The position numbers were made by a program, and so were the translations under genes. Positions 24,890-38,599 of a DNA stretch of 64,000 bases are shown piece after piece. Source of the stretch: Parelaphostrongylus tenuis (taxonomy: Eukaryota; Nematoda; Chromadorea; Rhabditida; Metastrongylidae); assembly GCA_019055375.1 (NCBI GenBank), contig JAHQIW010002164.1:124001-188000 (forward strand). The letters are read 5' to 3'. Numbering within the stretch: the first letter of the stretch is position 1; each line of letters opens with the position of its first letter. Below the pieces are notes generated by a model. It did no database searches and was not told the origin of the DNA. It saw only the letters and a list, made by a program, of their open reading frames with translations.

Positions 24890-26640
24890 AGGCGATTCAA
24901 ATGTTGATAGTACTGGGACAAAGACAGTGATAGCAAAACTGCGATATGAGTCAAGTAAAGTGATAAACTGAAGAAGTGACTCAAAATCCAAAAATGGATT
25001 GAAAGAAGGAGTGTCTCGTGATCACATATGACAGCAGACATACCTCAGGCTAATTTTATGTGGCCTAAACCAGGCACATTCCTACCCTATGCAAGATCTT
25101 GCGCAGCTTGTCAACTCGTCAAGCGAATAAGGTTTCTAAATAATTGTGTACCGTGAACGATACAGGCCGTACCGAGAGGAAAACAGCAAAACGGTGAATG
25201 TTTCAAGAGAAGCTGTTTATTGTGTGAGCCAAAATTGGTTTGGGACGTCTTTCTGCTGAAGGTACAGTGCTTGGCTGAGTGCAAATGCAAGTCCATTTAA
25301 TTCATTCTGGCTCCGAAGAAGGCGACACCGCTAAAATGTGAACCATTACTTTATTGTGGTACATTGTACCCACTAACTTCCAGTATTAACAACTTCGTAT
25401 CTGCTCATCAAGAAAACGTTGGGAAACGCATAGTGTAGGATCTATAGAATATTAGCTATTTTGTCATACACTTGAATATTTACAAGGTGTAGCGTTAGAC
25501 AGTAAAATAACATGAAAGGCAGGAAAATTGGAGTAAAAACGAGATTTGGTAGTCTAGAGGGCAGCAATTGACCTGATTTTGGGCGGTGTGGCAAATGGGG
25601 AACTGTAAGGAGCTGAATAATCGAAAATAAATCTCACACAAATCTCTTTTTGCCGTCTAAGGAATACATGGCTCAAAAAAAGTAGTTCATCTAAAAAAAA
25701 ACACTTACTGGCTCTATATGAAGAAGATGGAAAACTTTAAGTTTAAACTGCTTAACTCAAAAACGCGTACAAAATCGATTCAGTACAAGTTGCACGCACA
25801 TCTTGACGCGTTGTCCAGCATTTAATACAAGGACATAGATGGGTTGGCCGATCAATGCTCTGTCGTTACGAATTTCGAAGCAGCTGCATAACGCAATTTC
25901 AACATGGAGTACATTAGGCTTGGATTAGTGGATTCATCGTGGTCAGCTATGAATCCATGACTTACAGATGAATGGGATTATGCTAGGACGACGTGAAAGC
26001 ATCGTCCTAAAAAACCGGAACTTTCGACCTATTCGAGCTAAAGGAGCTTGGAAATGGTTTCCAATGGCCATGGTCACCGCACGTAGGTACACCATGGTGT
26101 ATCTCGCAGGTTCTGGGTTAGATAGTGCAGAGGTGACCAAGCATATATTCGGCCCATACCGATCAGGCAGAAATCTTAATTGGTCTTACAATATCGAACT
26201 ACCCGAACACGTGTGCACCGCAAGGCACCTATAAGACTGCGCTAAATTTGCCTATACTTATTTCCATACAATCAACATTCACTAAAATTCAAAAATGTTA
26301 CACTCAAAGCTGCGTGGTGAACAAAAGCACACAGACATTTTATTTGAGAACTTCATTCTACTGTTTTGTTGATCGTTTCAAATGCTCAGCGATACAACCC
26401 TTGACCCTTCAAATTCGAGCTCCGTTTGTTCATTACTTTAGCTTTTAGATATATGCGACTGCACTAGTTATAAACACCGGGGATCATAAACGCACATAAC
26501 CCTGGTCACTCGAAGAAATGCAACTTCTTGCTCCATCTTTTCGCCAGGATAGCATTCCGTTGTCATTTTTGTATATTGTATAAACGAAGAGGGTCTTTGT
26601 ATTTGTAGAGTAATCACACTAGTTAAACTCTTCGAGACCA
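24890..26640. other. No gene recognised
   Basis: Contains the PLE module relic at 25309 and otherwise AT-rich sequence without supported features. Confidence 0.4.
25309..25343 (+). repeat. PLE module relic
   Basis: GGCUCCGAAGAAGGCG then CCGCUAAAAUGUGAACC; recognisable by alignment only. Confidence 0.4.
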
Positions 26641-26649
26641 CAGACAAAT

Positions 26650-26970
26650 GATTCATCTGACATTTCTTCAGCAATGCGTCATGCATTCTAGTGGATGCGT
26701 AGGATGAGGCTAGAGCAAAGGCTTCCACTGTTGGCAATCCTTTGGGGTGCACCCCGGGCAGCTATATCAAACATGATTACAAGGTCTAGATAGTGTCTCC
26801 GCATATATAATAATTTTTGATGAATTACCGAGCAACAAGTCCAGTGGCATTAACCTTTTGAAACAAGTGTGGCACCAGTTTAACGGCCAGAACAAGGACG
26901 GAAGGCTCACTGAACCCCTGGCTAAGATCGAACTAATTATCACGAGTGTATTGGAAGGCACCTCTCAAGC
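26650..26970 (-). repeat. tRNA-derived SINE, divergent
   Basis: Minus strand begins GAGAGGTGCCTTCC, B box AGTTCGATCTTAGC, ends ATGCATGACGCATTGC. Confidence 0.45.
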
Positions 26971-27420
26971 AGTGCAGTGTTGTACGCTTATTCGATCTAT
27001 AGAAAAACAAATGAGAACACCGTATTAGGTTCGCTTAAATCGACTAAATATCTCGATTGGTTAGACGATTCATTTAAGGGCACAAGTTTTTCGGTATTGC
27101 AACAATTTTATGTCGTTGTGGGTCGAAATCAATCTATGAAGCTGTAAAAGACATTGTTTGTGGTCAACGCATGGCCACTAATTTAGTCGACTAATGCAGT
27201 GTAGCTGCCACGGTCATAAAGTCCCTTATTCAATTAAACAGCAGCGATGCATTCCTATCATATTTCTCTATCTAAGACTCGAGGACACTTCATTTATGCG
27301 CCAAGGGTAGAGCAAAACTGCCATATGGATTTTTGAACTAGGGAAAAAAACAAAGATTTCTAGCCTTTTCGAGAAAATAAGCATCAATAACGAAATACTG
27401 CTCCGTATTCGTTATACATA

Positions 27421-27720
27421 GGGGGGCGTGTAGTATAGTGGTTAGAGGTGCACTGCATTGAATACCTGGGCATTGGTTTGATTCTACAGCCCGAGCTTCA
27501 AGCTCTCCATTCTTTAGGAGTCATAACACTTGGCACTAGACTTGGGAGGACAGCAGCACTAGTTTGAAAAATCGGTAGCCCACTGCGGGTTATAAGTCTC
27601 ACACGCATTCAATTACTTCTGTCTTGCTACGAATGGAGGCGAATGTATGGGATACATAAATTACGTATTGATTAATAAAAAGCGTCTTTTGTGCTCTATG
27701 GAATGAATACAGAAATTAGC
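27421..27720 (+). repeat. tRNA-derived SINE
   Basis: A box TAGTATAGTGGTTAGAGGTG, B box GGTTTGATTC, then CTTGGGAGGACAGCAGCACT as in 39331-39352. Confidence 0.62.
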
Positions 27721-27724
27721 AATA

Positions 27725-30700
27725 ACCTTTGAAAATGATTTCGTGGATAACTTCAAATTTTATGCAACCTTCGGGAAGCGGGGCACTGAAAATGAGGAAA
27801 ACCGACTAAAATCATTCATGGATGGAAAAATGTGAAAAAAAAAACATCAGCTGAATCAATATTTTTCGTGAGAATAGAATGATTAGTGGAATAATAACGA
27901 CTTTTGTGTTCAGTTAAAAGCTTCAAACGATTTACACAGTGACACTACCCTACTTCGCTCTCTGATGTTTATAAGAACGAATTTTTTTTTATGAAAATTC
28001 AACCAAGCAAAATCGTTTAGACGGTTAGTTGCAGACAAGTATGACGAAATGTTAGGGAATCGCGTATAAGCTGCTTTTGGAACATGACTTTCAAAGAGTT
28101 ACAATATGTGAAGTTATGGCTGTCAGTCGCAACAGCACGGCATGGTTCCAGTGGTGAATGGAGATTTCATATGTTGTTGACGCATGCAGGCACTGACTGT
28201 CGTTCAATCCCGCTGTGTACTTCATTGTGTCACATCACACAACTATGTTACGTAGTGGACACGTGTAGTCCGATGCTTAGAAAAGCCCTGCAATGCACGC
28301 GAGATTGTTGGTTGGATCCCATGCCTCGTGCTCTACCAATGTTCAAGATTCCATGCCTCGCGCCCACATGGTCTTCGATAATTTCAGGGTGGGTGATAAA
28401 TCGGTACCAGGCTCGTCTTGAGGGATAGTAGTTTCGATGTGACACATCCATAGGTCATTTCAAGTCATTATTAGGTTCAAGTATGCTATCCGGATACAAA
28501 TTAAGAGACGACCACTTTTGCTGAACAGATATTTTACTTAAGAGTTTCAGTAAATATTTAAAAGCATGAATCACTAACTACTGCGTTACATGACCGTTTC
28601 TTAGAAACCTTCTAATACTGTATTAGAAAGAAAACATTCATTTTTACACACGCATATCCCCGCACAGAGCTTTTCCTCTAAACTATTAATAGCCATTCGA
28701 TAGCGTAAGTTTTGGCATTGCAATGCTTTGCTTATTTTCTGGAAAGACCGTCGCACTGTGGCCTAGCAGGGAATAAGATTGACTTTCTCATATGCGGCGT
28801 ATTTTTTTGTTGGCCAGTGTGCGGGCTGGGTGTCTGCTGCCCGTAATTTGATACGGCGTTCCGCGATCGACCGGTCGTTCGATCGCGTTGACGGACTCAC
28901 ATGTGGGGTGCAATATTTGTTATTCAATTTAGTATTTCTCCCCTCTTCGACAGAAACTCCCAAAAAACGTATGACTCTAATACTAAAAAATTTTCTCTAC
29001 ACGTTCATGTGAGTTTCCGTGCTTCCAGTGAAGCAATAGTAAACCGCAGCAGCAGATGTAATAGATGATTTTATTTGAACATAACAGCTATAAGAGGGTG
29101 TTTTCAAAAAGCGGCCACGAGCCACGAACGTAATAGCCAGAGATTTAAGTTTTCACATGATTACTGACACTCTTAAGAAAAGTTTTTGTCCAGCGAAAGG
29201 TGTCGTTTCTTGATTTGTCCATGAATAACTACATCTACCCTTTATTACGTTGCATAGAGCCACAAATGTCTTTGATCACTTTCAACAAGGCTTGAAACAT
29301 TCGTGATCGTTGATCAAGGATATCATTGGAACGCAATTTTCATGTGTATCAAAATTAATCTATTTTTATAGGATCCGAAAATGGTGGGGCTTACATCGTT
29401 CAATGAGAACATCGATCCATCGTTGACTTGCCGGGATGGTAACAAGGGGGAAAAAGAAATAATAGGTAAGAAAAAGGGGCTGTTCAATCGTGTGCGGACA
29501 CTATACTTTCCACACTGTCACGAACGTGTTAAGATTGCCGAATTTATGACGAATTTGCAGAAATTGATCAACGCCAAGTGCTTTAACCTTAGTCTTCTAG
29601 CGGTGCATCTTTGATCTTCTGCGCAACATATTGCGATAGACAGCGATAAACATTACCAAACTACGTGTCCGTAGCGTTATATGTGCTGAGAAGAAAGCCG
29701 CAATTTTACTTAGGGGTCTCAATGACACTTCTTGTTGCTCCATAATCCCAGCTACATTATTTTTCTTCACTCATCATGAACTTTCGCCGAGAAGACAACG
29801 ACGCCAGATAATGCTGTAGTTAAAAACGGTTCTTATGCTAACACACCAAAATTTTTGGTGAATTATTTAGGACACACGGAGATGATATTTGAAATTTCCT
29901 TCCTAGGGACACTTGAAATTCAAGTCCCGTTGTTGATTTAACCACAAAAGGAAGCTAACGATGAAATGAGTGTTCACAAAAACCGTATGGCCCATGAAGA
30001 GGCTGGTAGGTTGTTGCTCACAATACATTGATCGAGACGTCTACAACTATATGCTACTTTGAGGGTTCTCTCCTTGAAGACTGGAAAGGGCCACACCAAG
30101 GCATCGACGGTCTTGCAGCGTGTGCACCCGCAGACAGCTGGGCAACGGTGGAACGTTTGCAGCTTTCTAAAAATACTTCTTATTGGACGACAGCGAGTCG
30201 CGGCATAGTTTTCACTGGGCCTCCTCATTTATTATTTGAAAGATTTATCAATAAATCACCAGCAATGCCCTTTTACGTATATGGTCTTTTTAAGCGCCTC
30301 TAATACCTTACACACCACCCACTCAGTTACTGATAGCTTTGAGAATCAGAAAACTTCTATCACACAGGAAAATCTACTTCAATCCCTACAAGACAGAAGA
30401 ATTTCCTACAAAAACAATGACTCTAACTACTTCACATTTGTCAGATCACCAAATCCAGACCATAAAGCGTCTCCGTCTACAGAATATTTTGTAGGTGATT
30501 TATCCACCGTTTTTTCCATGTTTCAAAGACGCTCTCATTGTTGCTTTAACTAGGTACATCGATTACTTCGTTAAAACGACGCCGGACAGCAAATGAGTGG
30601 CAGGTGTCAGCTTATCCTCAGAAGTTACAGTAGGATTCATTTCTCAGTGGGCAATATTCTCTAGAGAGAATCGTTGTGGCAGAAAATTGCTTGCCCAGCT

Positions 30701-30900
30701 TGGCACTTAGCTGGGGAAAATCGATTTCAGAATGAGCTTGCACAGTAAATATGTTGTGAGTCGAACGCCCAATGCGGCACCTGGAAACGCGTCATGCGAC
30801 TGACCGACCGATCTGAGACCACACAACTGAGAAGTGATTGGCGGTCAAAGGCTACAACAAGGAAAGGCACTTCATTACTAATCGTGGGATTGAGATCATA
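27725..30900. other. No gene recognised outside the MITE-like copy
   Basis: 28080-28450 and 29960-30550 hold moderately complex sequence with short ORFs lacking homology or splice structure. Confidence 0.35.
28600..29215. mobile_element. MITE-like element, degraded copy
   Basis: The right end (29150-29215) matches the family (TTTTCACATGATTACTGACA). The body shares CACATGTGGGGTGCAATATT and TTTCCGTGCTT with 34150-34430 and 44041-44330. Confidence 0.48.
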
Positions 30901-30904
30901 TTAT

Positions 30905-31205
30905 TGATAAATAACAGAGCTCAAAAGATTGAGCAGCTGGAGTTGGTCAATTTCTAAGAGACACTCCATGGGATGCGACTTACTTGTAACACTGTATACG
31001 TGAATGAGCTTGTAGGTGAGCCTAACAATGGCTTCCTGTGACCAGCTGTTACAACACCTCCATATTTTCCCACTCCCTGTTGAACCTGATACCACTGTGT
31101 CGATCTCAGTACAGATCCCGATCCCAGGAGACTTGTTTAGCACAGGATGTGGGATTGAACTGTGGGCCCACTTCTATTGCAAGAGCACCTTTAATCATAC
31201 GCTAC
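30905..31205 (-). repeat. tRNA-derived SINE, divergent
   Basis: Minus strand: TTAAAGGTGCTCTTGCAATA, B box GTTCAATCCCAC, 3' end TCCCATGGAGTGTCTCTTAG. Confidence 0.48.
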
Positions 31206-32139
31206 ATACGCCTGAAATCATTACAAAAATGTGTATAAACGGAGAGTGATTACATATTACCGATTCAAAAATAGAAAATAATAGATTCCTTCCGCCCAGG
31301 CATAATGATCTAGAGGCAGAAAAGATCATAAGAAGCAAATAAGTAAATAGAGACCAATTTTCCGTTGCGAAGGAGAAGAAATCAATGAAAGATGAGGTGG
31401 AAATGCTATCAAAACATATTCGTTATCAAGTGAATTGATGGACTTTGTGAAAGATTGGTTGGATTTACGGATTACATCCAGAGATTCTCTCAAAAGCTGA
31501 AGTTTGATGAACACTATCATATGTAGGATTGATTTCTATAGTAACAAATTATCAAAATTTGTCACAAGGAATGAAAGATGTGGAAACCAACCTAGCATGT
31601 TTCTTTCAACATCACATCAAAAACAATCACTCAAACCGAGGTTCAGGTATATGATCACTTAGTAATCTAGTTGAAAAAAAACATCATACCTTGCTGACGA
31701 AATCTTGGTTTTATATGAGGAAAAAAAAGTGATAAGTTTGAAAGGCCTTGAAAATAGGCAGCGTGAAAACTATCATGATTTATGTTCATATGGGCCACGA
31801 GTTAATTCCACTGAAGGAGAATATTACCACTAATATAGCAGGCAAATATAAAAATGAAAGAAATTCTACTGCCAGTTTTCGCTACTGACTTTTCAGAACT
31901 TCCGAGTGTCTCAGCAAGAGTGAAGTTTGTTCTTCTATAGAATGGATTGACAAACATGCTAGGATAACCGAATGAACAGAAACACTCACTAACTGCCATC
32001 GGCGAGGACTTATTGATTCGGCACTAGAATGGAAAGCCATGACAGCCAGAATGTCGACGGCATACGATGACGGATGCCGTCTAGGTCAGCTGGACTGATG
32101 GAAAAGCCTCCAGTTTCAAGCATAAATCAACTTCGGTTC

Positions 32140-32430
32140 AGTATCGATCAAGTCATAAGGCATAAAGATGTCGACAATGATGTAATCGTGAAGGGTGAGC
32201 CATGCATTCGACTCCATTGGGCACCCGTTAGATTGACTGGATACATATCTAGTCTGTACAGTGACATCCAGTGGCCTACCAAAGTATCACGTCGGTGACG
32301 CTTTCCTCCTAGACAAATCTGGTTTCAATGCGACACTCCTGGTGAGATGATAAGTTCGGTGCGGATAAGGAGCGAGATCCAACGAAAAATCACGTGCGCA
32401 TTGCAAATTGCCTCTAGCACGCCCTTTTAC
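32140..32430 (-). repeat. tRNA-derived SINE, divergent
   Basis: Minus strand: GGCGTGCTAGAGGCAATTTG, B box GTTGGATCTCGC, 3' end CGAATGCATGGCTCACCC. Confidence 0.52.
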
Positions 32431-32804
32431 TATCGATAGCGATGTAGGATGATATTGGAAAGGGTAAACTCGCGAGGAGATTGCAAATCGGAATTAATCT
32501 AATCGTAGGACTTTTAAATAAAAGCTTGCTATACAGTTGGTCATCTTTTTAACTACTCGTTATTACATTTTACAGTGCAAGTTCCAATATTTTTTTTGCA
32601 TTTTATTCGTTTTTTTCGCATTCGTTTCCTGCACATGCTTTCGAATATTCCACGTGTTTTTTCGACTCTTAGACAAATTCATCTTCTCTATAAATCTCGT
32701 AAAATGCTGGTCAAAACATTCTCATTGCAATTTTAGAGGTAGCCGAACTAAGGCATTTCCTAAGGCATTCATTAATTGATTGGAAGAGTGATAGGATTGA
32801 AGCT

Positions 32805-32870
32805 CACACCATCGTCTCTCTTACTTCGTACATCGCATTACTAACCACTACGCTACCTATCCCTCTCCAA
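32805..32870 (-). repeat. SINE head fragment
   Basis: Minus strand AGGTAGCGTAGTGGTTAGTA with a B-box-like GCTTCAATCC. Confidence 0.5.
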
Positions 32871-32875
32871 TATTG

Positions 32876-33260
32876 GAAATGTATATATATATATATATAT
32901 ATATACATAAACATTATATATATGTAAATATATATATTATATATACAGTATATACACTTATGTGCATGTATATCACTTACAAATATACATGTATTTCAGC
33001 GTGCACATAAAAATACATTCAAATAAACACACACATGTTGATATATATGTATATATACATATATGCATATATACATATGTACGAATACATGCATGTACAT
33101 ATATATATATACACATATGTACATGTATAAATACTAATGTATTACTACTATACTATACTAATACTATACTAATACTGTATACTAATGTATGTATGTACGC
33201 ATATATACATATATGTGCAAACATGTATATAAACACATGAATATATGCATATACACATAA
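32876..33260. repeat. Long TATA/TACA-type microsatellite tract
   Basis: About 385 bp of TA, TACA and ATGTA units with a CTAATACTATA block near 33150. ORFs here (Tyr/Ile/His-rich) are not genes. Confidence 0.88.
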
Positions 33261-33261
33261 A

Positions 33262-34145
33262 GTTGATATTTTCCATGGGGAAGAGGGGGTGGCCGTGGCC
33301 GATGGATGTGAAGTTCGTCATGATCAGCCTCCGGCCAGACCTCGCCCCTAACTCCCTCTGGCATTCAACAATGAACGTCGCCCTATGGATGAAACGACAC
33401 AATATGCTATCCTCATAATTGCGTGGAGACGTCAACTACTATTCCAAGGCGGTTGAGCAAATGACTGCTAAAAGTACGGGGATCCGCATAATGACGTAGA
33501 AAACTGTGACACGGATCAAATAAGTGATATTTCTATGAAACATAGATCTCGCATTTTTCTTGAAGCTACACATCACATATAAATTCAAGGCATGACTAGA
33601 CAAAAAGCAAAAGAATGAAAACTGTCAGGTGCTAATCAAATGATGGAACTTGTGTCGTGTACGGAGAAAGAATTTCATCTTGATGACTCGATGACTGCAA
33701 CCGGATGCAAATGTTTTTTAGGGGGCGGACGTGTTTGTGGCTTTCCCTAGGCACCTGTATCTATAGTAAAAATTAATTCATAGATCCTAAGATCTAAATT
33801 TATGTCATCGTCTTTATAACATGAGCAAAGATCGGGAGGAAGAGAAAGAAGTTAGAGAAATGATATGGCCTAAGTGATTAGTAAAGAGGTTGTGCAGCTA
33901 TAGAATTTCTTGGATCATTTCCGGTATACACATTTGTTTTATCCTCATAGGAAAAGCGGTTTCTGTTTTTCTCCAAAAGTTTTGGCAGCCATCCAATAGC
34001 TCAACTCGAGAATTTCAAGGGTATACTTGGTTTTTGAAAAAAAAATTCCAGTGTTCCATAGTAGTGACTATTCAATCTTTTTCTCGTTGTATAAGGCTAT
34101 CTTATAGACTTCGAGTAATCATTCGATCGTTTAGATCTCGACGAT
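33262..34145. other. Nothing supported
   Basis: Unique-looking sequence after the microsatellite; no exon or repeat recognised. Confidence 0.4.
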
Positions 34146-34149
34146 TTTG

Positions 34150-34430
34150 ATTACGCACTTAGTTTTGGAAAAGGACTCCTTATGCGCGTCGCAACTAATA
34201 GAACATTGGGCTTCTATGTCGGCGCGCATTCATCGCGTAGCGTGATTCACATGTGACGTGCAATGTTTATGATTGAATTTGGACATTTTCTCCTTTAAAT
34301 GCTTTGAAAAAGTGGTTTTTCACTGTTAACGGGCAGCGATATTTGAAGAAGAATTTTTAGCTTTGTAAAGAATATCTACTGGACTTTCAATGATTATTCG
34401 AGAGCTTAAATCTCGGAGAATCAAAAATGT
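34150..34430. repeat. Related repeat body
   Basis: Shares GTGATTCACATGTGACGTG and CAATGTTTATGATTGAATT with 28890-28930, and AATGATTATTCGAGAGCTTA with the MITE ends. Boundaries unclear. Confidence 0.42.
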
Positions 34431-34489
34431 TATTCATACCTTAACATTTGACTGTTTTTACAGATCTCGTTCAAAACAACATATAATCT

Positions 34490-34590
34490 GTTAACATATC
34501 TTGAGCCTTTCATGAGGCTTGTTATGTGTTAATATACAGTACTAGACATGTTTTTCGGCATTACAGCCTCAGACAATTCAATAGAATTTC
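34490..34590 (-). repeat. Solo end of the second hammerhead family
   Basis: Minus strand reads CUGAGGC, UGUAAUGCC, GAAA at 34539-34579; the core has lost two bases relative to the family. Flank CTTGAGCCTTTCATGAGG matches the family's outer end. Confidence 0.5.
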
Positions 34591-34630
34591 AGATATTTGA
34601 AAAATGGGTTTATATTTTGAAAAGGCCTGT

Positions 34631-34984
34631 TTAACGGTGTAACTTAGAAAATAGAATTGGTCTCACACGCGCGTAATTTTCGCGGGTCAAAGCTTTTTCC
34701 TGTATTCGTTTTGGCTGCTGTTTGCGATAATCGCTTGTTAGTGTCAAAGAGTATGATTGGGTTGATCGTCCTTGCAATCTTGAAGAGAGGCGAGCTAGAG
34801 CGTTCCTACGCCGGTTGCCAGGAGAGCTTTGTGAAGAGGGCTGAACGAGCACCATCACTAGGTGCTTTGCTACCTCCCTCAGCAAGCAGTACTTCTTCCA
34901 GAGCGAGGTGGTGGAGCGAAGATGACTCTGATAGATATCACTCATGAGAAGCGCGGTACTGACTCGATTGTGAGCTGAATCCAC
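34631..34984 (-). repeat. Repeat with LSSRLQG, copy 2
   Basis: A 117-codon open stretch, relative of 24676-24888. No domain recognised; treated as repeat because two copies exist in one window. Confidence 0.4.
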
Positions 34985-35013
34985 CGAGCTCCCTACCCCT
35001 CATTGGTCGGGAA

Positions 35014-35241
35014 TTGGCACGACAAAAAAATATCTGTGTGATTATCTCCAATTCACAAGGTACGATTATCCTATTAAACCAAGGAGAATTGACTCGATCA
35101 TCGTTCAGCGATATTCATAGCGAAGGCAAAAAAATAAAGCAGCAACGAAATCCATCTGCAAAGAAATTTGGAAGACCAAAATTGATAAGGGGATGCGAAG
35201 AAACGAACGAAATGTACTTAGTGTTGGAGTCCGCACTGTAG
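35014..35241 (+). repeat. Degenerate coding repeat with GCEETN
   Basis: Open stretch with QGELTRSS, SDIHSEGK and GRPKLIRGCEETNEMYLVLE. A diverged relative lies at 56810-57220 on the other strand. The parent element is not recognised. Confidence 0.42.
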
Positions 35242-35261
35242 ATGTGGGTCATGTGAAATAA

Positions 35262-35552
35262 AAAAATCAAGGGACAACTCTCGGCGTTGATGAATCCCTG
35301 AGGGATGCGCCATGCATTTTTCTTCATCTGACATTGTTTGAAATGACTAAATGCACATCTGGTCTTTATGGTGACTCGTGGTCCTGCCGATGTGCAGATA
35401 CAATGTTGCTACACTTTCAGACAGTATATGGTACGAATTGTCCTTTTTCGGAAGGTGGAAATCTTAGTGAGCCTTGGATATGGGGTCGATCCATCGACCA
35501 CGTGTGTGTTATGCGGCATTTCTAACCACTGCGCGACACGAGCCCTTTTCAT
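35262..35552 (-). repeat. tRNA-derived SINE
   Basis: Minus strand: A box GTCGCGCAGTGGTTAGAAAT, B box GGATCGACC, 3' end GGCGCATCCCTCAGGGATTC. Confidence 0.65.
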
Positions 35553-36514
35553 GTAGCCATATTAATGATGATACCAATATTAGGTACCGTGATAAGTTAG
35601 TAGTAATAATGCATATATGCTTAAAATCTATTCAAATACTAACGTAAGCATTCACAGTTTACATGTGGAACTAAAAGAGCATTCGTAGATGGGCCAAGTG
35701 AGTGTGAAGTGTTTGAGTTGAGAGGGATAGGAGGCTTGGTAAAATGAGGGAGAACCAGCGACCCAACGTCTGACGACATCTTGAGCAACTGCGCCAGACA
35801 TCCACATGCTCTATTTAGAACACAAAGTGTCTTGAAATCTAACTTTTGAACACCAGGAAATTCAATGTTATTGCCGATTAACATGTGAACATGATTAACT
35901 TCCTAAATGACGGTTACGATATTCCGAAACGAGCGGAAGAAATGGTGTTCTACACTTGTGAGCATGTAAATTTTGCGATGATCTTGAATTTTGCAGTGAT
36001 TCGAACGTATCAATAATATCTTCATTAGTTACACAAAAAATCAGAAGGTCGCGAAGTATTCGCTTACGAACGAACTTTCAAATAAGCGATATTGAGGGAG
36101 TAATGTTAGAAATGTTCGAACATTGCAGGTAGAAAAGCAAAAGTGTTGAGGTACGAATGAATTAGGAACCTATGATGGCTCCAGACTTTCTGCTACCCTT
36201 TTAAGGAGTTAACTATGTTTTTCGTCATACCACCAAGGCTCTCATTCTGATTTTATTACAGCCGTGTTTCAACACAATCCGTGTCAGACAGCAATCACTC
36301 GTCAACGAGGTTGATGTTGAAAGGAAAATCGAAATAAACCTCAGTTAAGCTGAAGCCGTGGTTGAAATCACGACCATTAATCTCTGTTCTTTGTCTAATT
36401 CATTTCTAGCAACAGAGTGCAATGTGAAATGTATCCACAAGGGTCTAAGATACGGGCAGAACAATTGAGGCAAAGGCTAAGTGAGGAAGTCGATGGTGCA
36501 TTGAAAACTTGGTG

Positions 36515-36650
36515 AACCTTCTGGATGGGTAAGCACGGGTTCAAAGTTACCTAAGGGTTTGCAAGCTTCGCTCATGTCTCAGCACTCTTGTGGCTAGATT
36601 TCATATCGCATCCTGCCGTTAAAGATAAATTAGGAAGAAAATTAAAGTTA
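36515..36650 (+). repeat. Second SINE-like family, copy
   Basis: GGGTTCAAAGTTACC then CTCTTGTGGCTAGATTTCAT and TCCTGCCGTTAAAGAT. Confidence 0.45.
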
Positions 36651-36889
36651 AAGGTAAGCACAAATGTATAAGCAGGTAACTATGGAGTGGTAGCCGACTA
36701 TTAGCAGTTCTGTTTTTCAGAAGACTGTTGACTCTAATCATTTCATGCCAACAGGACGAGTCGTCTTGTATGATCAATGATTTTTTAGGTGAGGTCACAT
36801 TGCCAACAGACTAACTAGTGTTTCCAAGCATCTGTCAAGTAAGCCAAAGTAATGTTGGCCGATGGTGTCTAGAATAACCAGTTATCACA

Positions 36890-37165
36890 AATTAAATGTT
36901 AAAGGACAAAGCGTTTGGCTTTCGGCGGTCATTATCGGAAGTACCACACATTCCATTTCATCAAACATCTTCAGAGCTGGTGAAATTCATATGTGACCTA
37001 CACGATAACCCGCAGTGGTGTGGCCTATCTTTGCACCAGGTTATTACTCCTATCGTTCGAAACAGTTTTGACACCAATTTGTCGGCCCTGAAAGGAAGGA
37101 AGACCTGATGAGCTTAGAATGCGGGATCGAACCTAGAAGCGCGTGCACAGTGCAAACCACCTCTT
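36890..37165 (-). repeat. tRNA-derived SINE, divergent
   Basis: Minus strand: GAAGAGGTGGTTTGCACTG, B box GGTTCGATCCCG, then GATAGGCCACACCACTGCGG. The short plus-strand ORF over it is a shadow. Confidence 0.55.
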
Positions 37166-37717
37166 CTTACCGCTTTATATCTTCTTGATCCAAACCTAAA
37201 TTCAAAGAACAAGTTTATTTGTTATTGCATATAACAAAACTTTTGGATATTGCATATAACAGAAAAGCTTTGAATATTACATACAACATGTTTGGCGCCG
37301 ATTCCTTAATACGTGAAACGAATAGGAAGTATTAATGATGAAGAATAAATAAAAACATAAGTCTAGCACTGGAGGTGCCATAAAAGACCTCATAAAAGCT
37401 TGAAAATGCTATCAAATCATATCAGAAAATTACCAAAATCTAAGGATTTGTGTTTGTAAAGCGTAGAAGGAAACTCTAACTGGATAACGAAGATCGCGCG
37501 CAGAGTTTTCAACTGGTGTCACCAGAGGGTCACGAATTCGCAATCATTTAGTGCTAATCCAAAAGCACATTTATGATGTGTCACAGCGAATAGGTCTCTT
37601 TCTCATTCTGTATGAAAGACTCAATGGTTGCCTTTTGAATGCAAGAGATTAGAAAAGTATCATGCATAGATTTAAATAAGTTATGCGCAGTGAAGAGGTA
37701 TCGCTATAGAACGGTCA

Positions 37718-37753
37718 GGCTCTGAGGAAGGCAAGACTGCCGAAACGTTAGCC
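37718..37753 (+). ncRNA. PLE hammerhead-like module
   Basis: GGCU and AGCC form a perfect 4-bp helix I. Core reads CUGAGGA and GAAA, both consistent with the consensus; helix II is GGC/GCC with the family's extra A before it; cleavage triplet GUU. Confidence 0.58.
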
Positions 37754-37789
37754 ACGGATACGATCTCCATTGCACTACTTTGTACAAAA

Positions 37790-38210
37790 TAACTTGTATC
37801 AAAAACCTCGTGTGTGCCGAAACAAACAAAATCACGTCTATGGAACTGTTATGACAAAGCAGTTAGGTGGTAAAATTGGTGCAGAATCAATTGTGGTTTT
37901 AAACCAGACTGAAACCACTTACTTTTGCAGCTGCTTCAAATGGTGGACCGATAGCAGCTAGGTCGGACGGTGAGTTTTTATTCCAACATCTCGTATAGTC
38001 TTAAGAAAATCAACTGGTGATTGCTCTCAGATGGTTCTTTTTTCTGAGGTTCCTTAACTTCAGAACTCTCGCTACCTTTACGAAACTTCTTGAACCACCG
38101 CGCATCGTGAAATCGTTAACGGTCCCTGAGCCAAATGCTTTGTTGATGTTACAAGTTTCTTTGCTGCCTTACGGCCCATTATGACAAGAAATTTGTTCGA
38201 GTTTGCTTTT
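37790..38210 (-). mobile_element. Mariner transposase N-terminal relic
   Basis: In pieces the minus strand reads like a mariner DNA-binding domain: GRKAAKKLVTSTKHLAQGPL, WFKKFRKGSESSEVKEP. Several frameshifts. Identity rests on pattern resemblance. Confidence 0.5.
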
Positions 38211-38599
38211 TCTCTAACACCCATCCATAGTCTAAAATAAATATAGAAGAAATAGCGAGTGATATATCATTGGCAACAAAACATTAAGTGGGAAATGTTC
38301 ATTGGAATGGTATATGACATAACCACATTCAAAGTAATAATCTATATATACATATACCAATATCAAGCGGATAATTTGAACAATGCGTACACTGTAATTC
38401 CTTTGGCATCAGCAGCAAGATTGAGTAATGTTTATCAGAAGCTCAGCTGAAATCGTGAAGAATTCAATAGAAGGAACACGACTCTCTTGAAAACTGAATG
38501 AAAAATGAAAACGAGAACTGAACTATTTTCACCTAGTTATTACCCACATCACATCTCTTTGTTTTTCTAGTATTATTTATTTGAACAGCTGACGTTTTG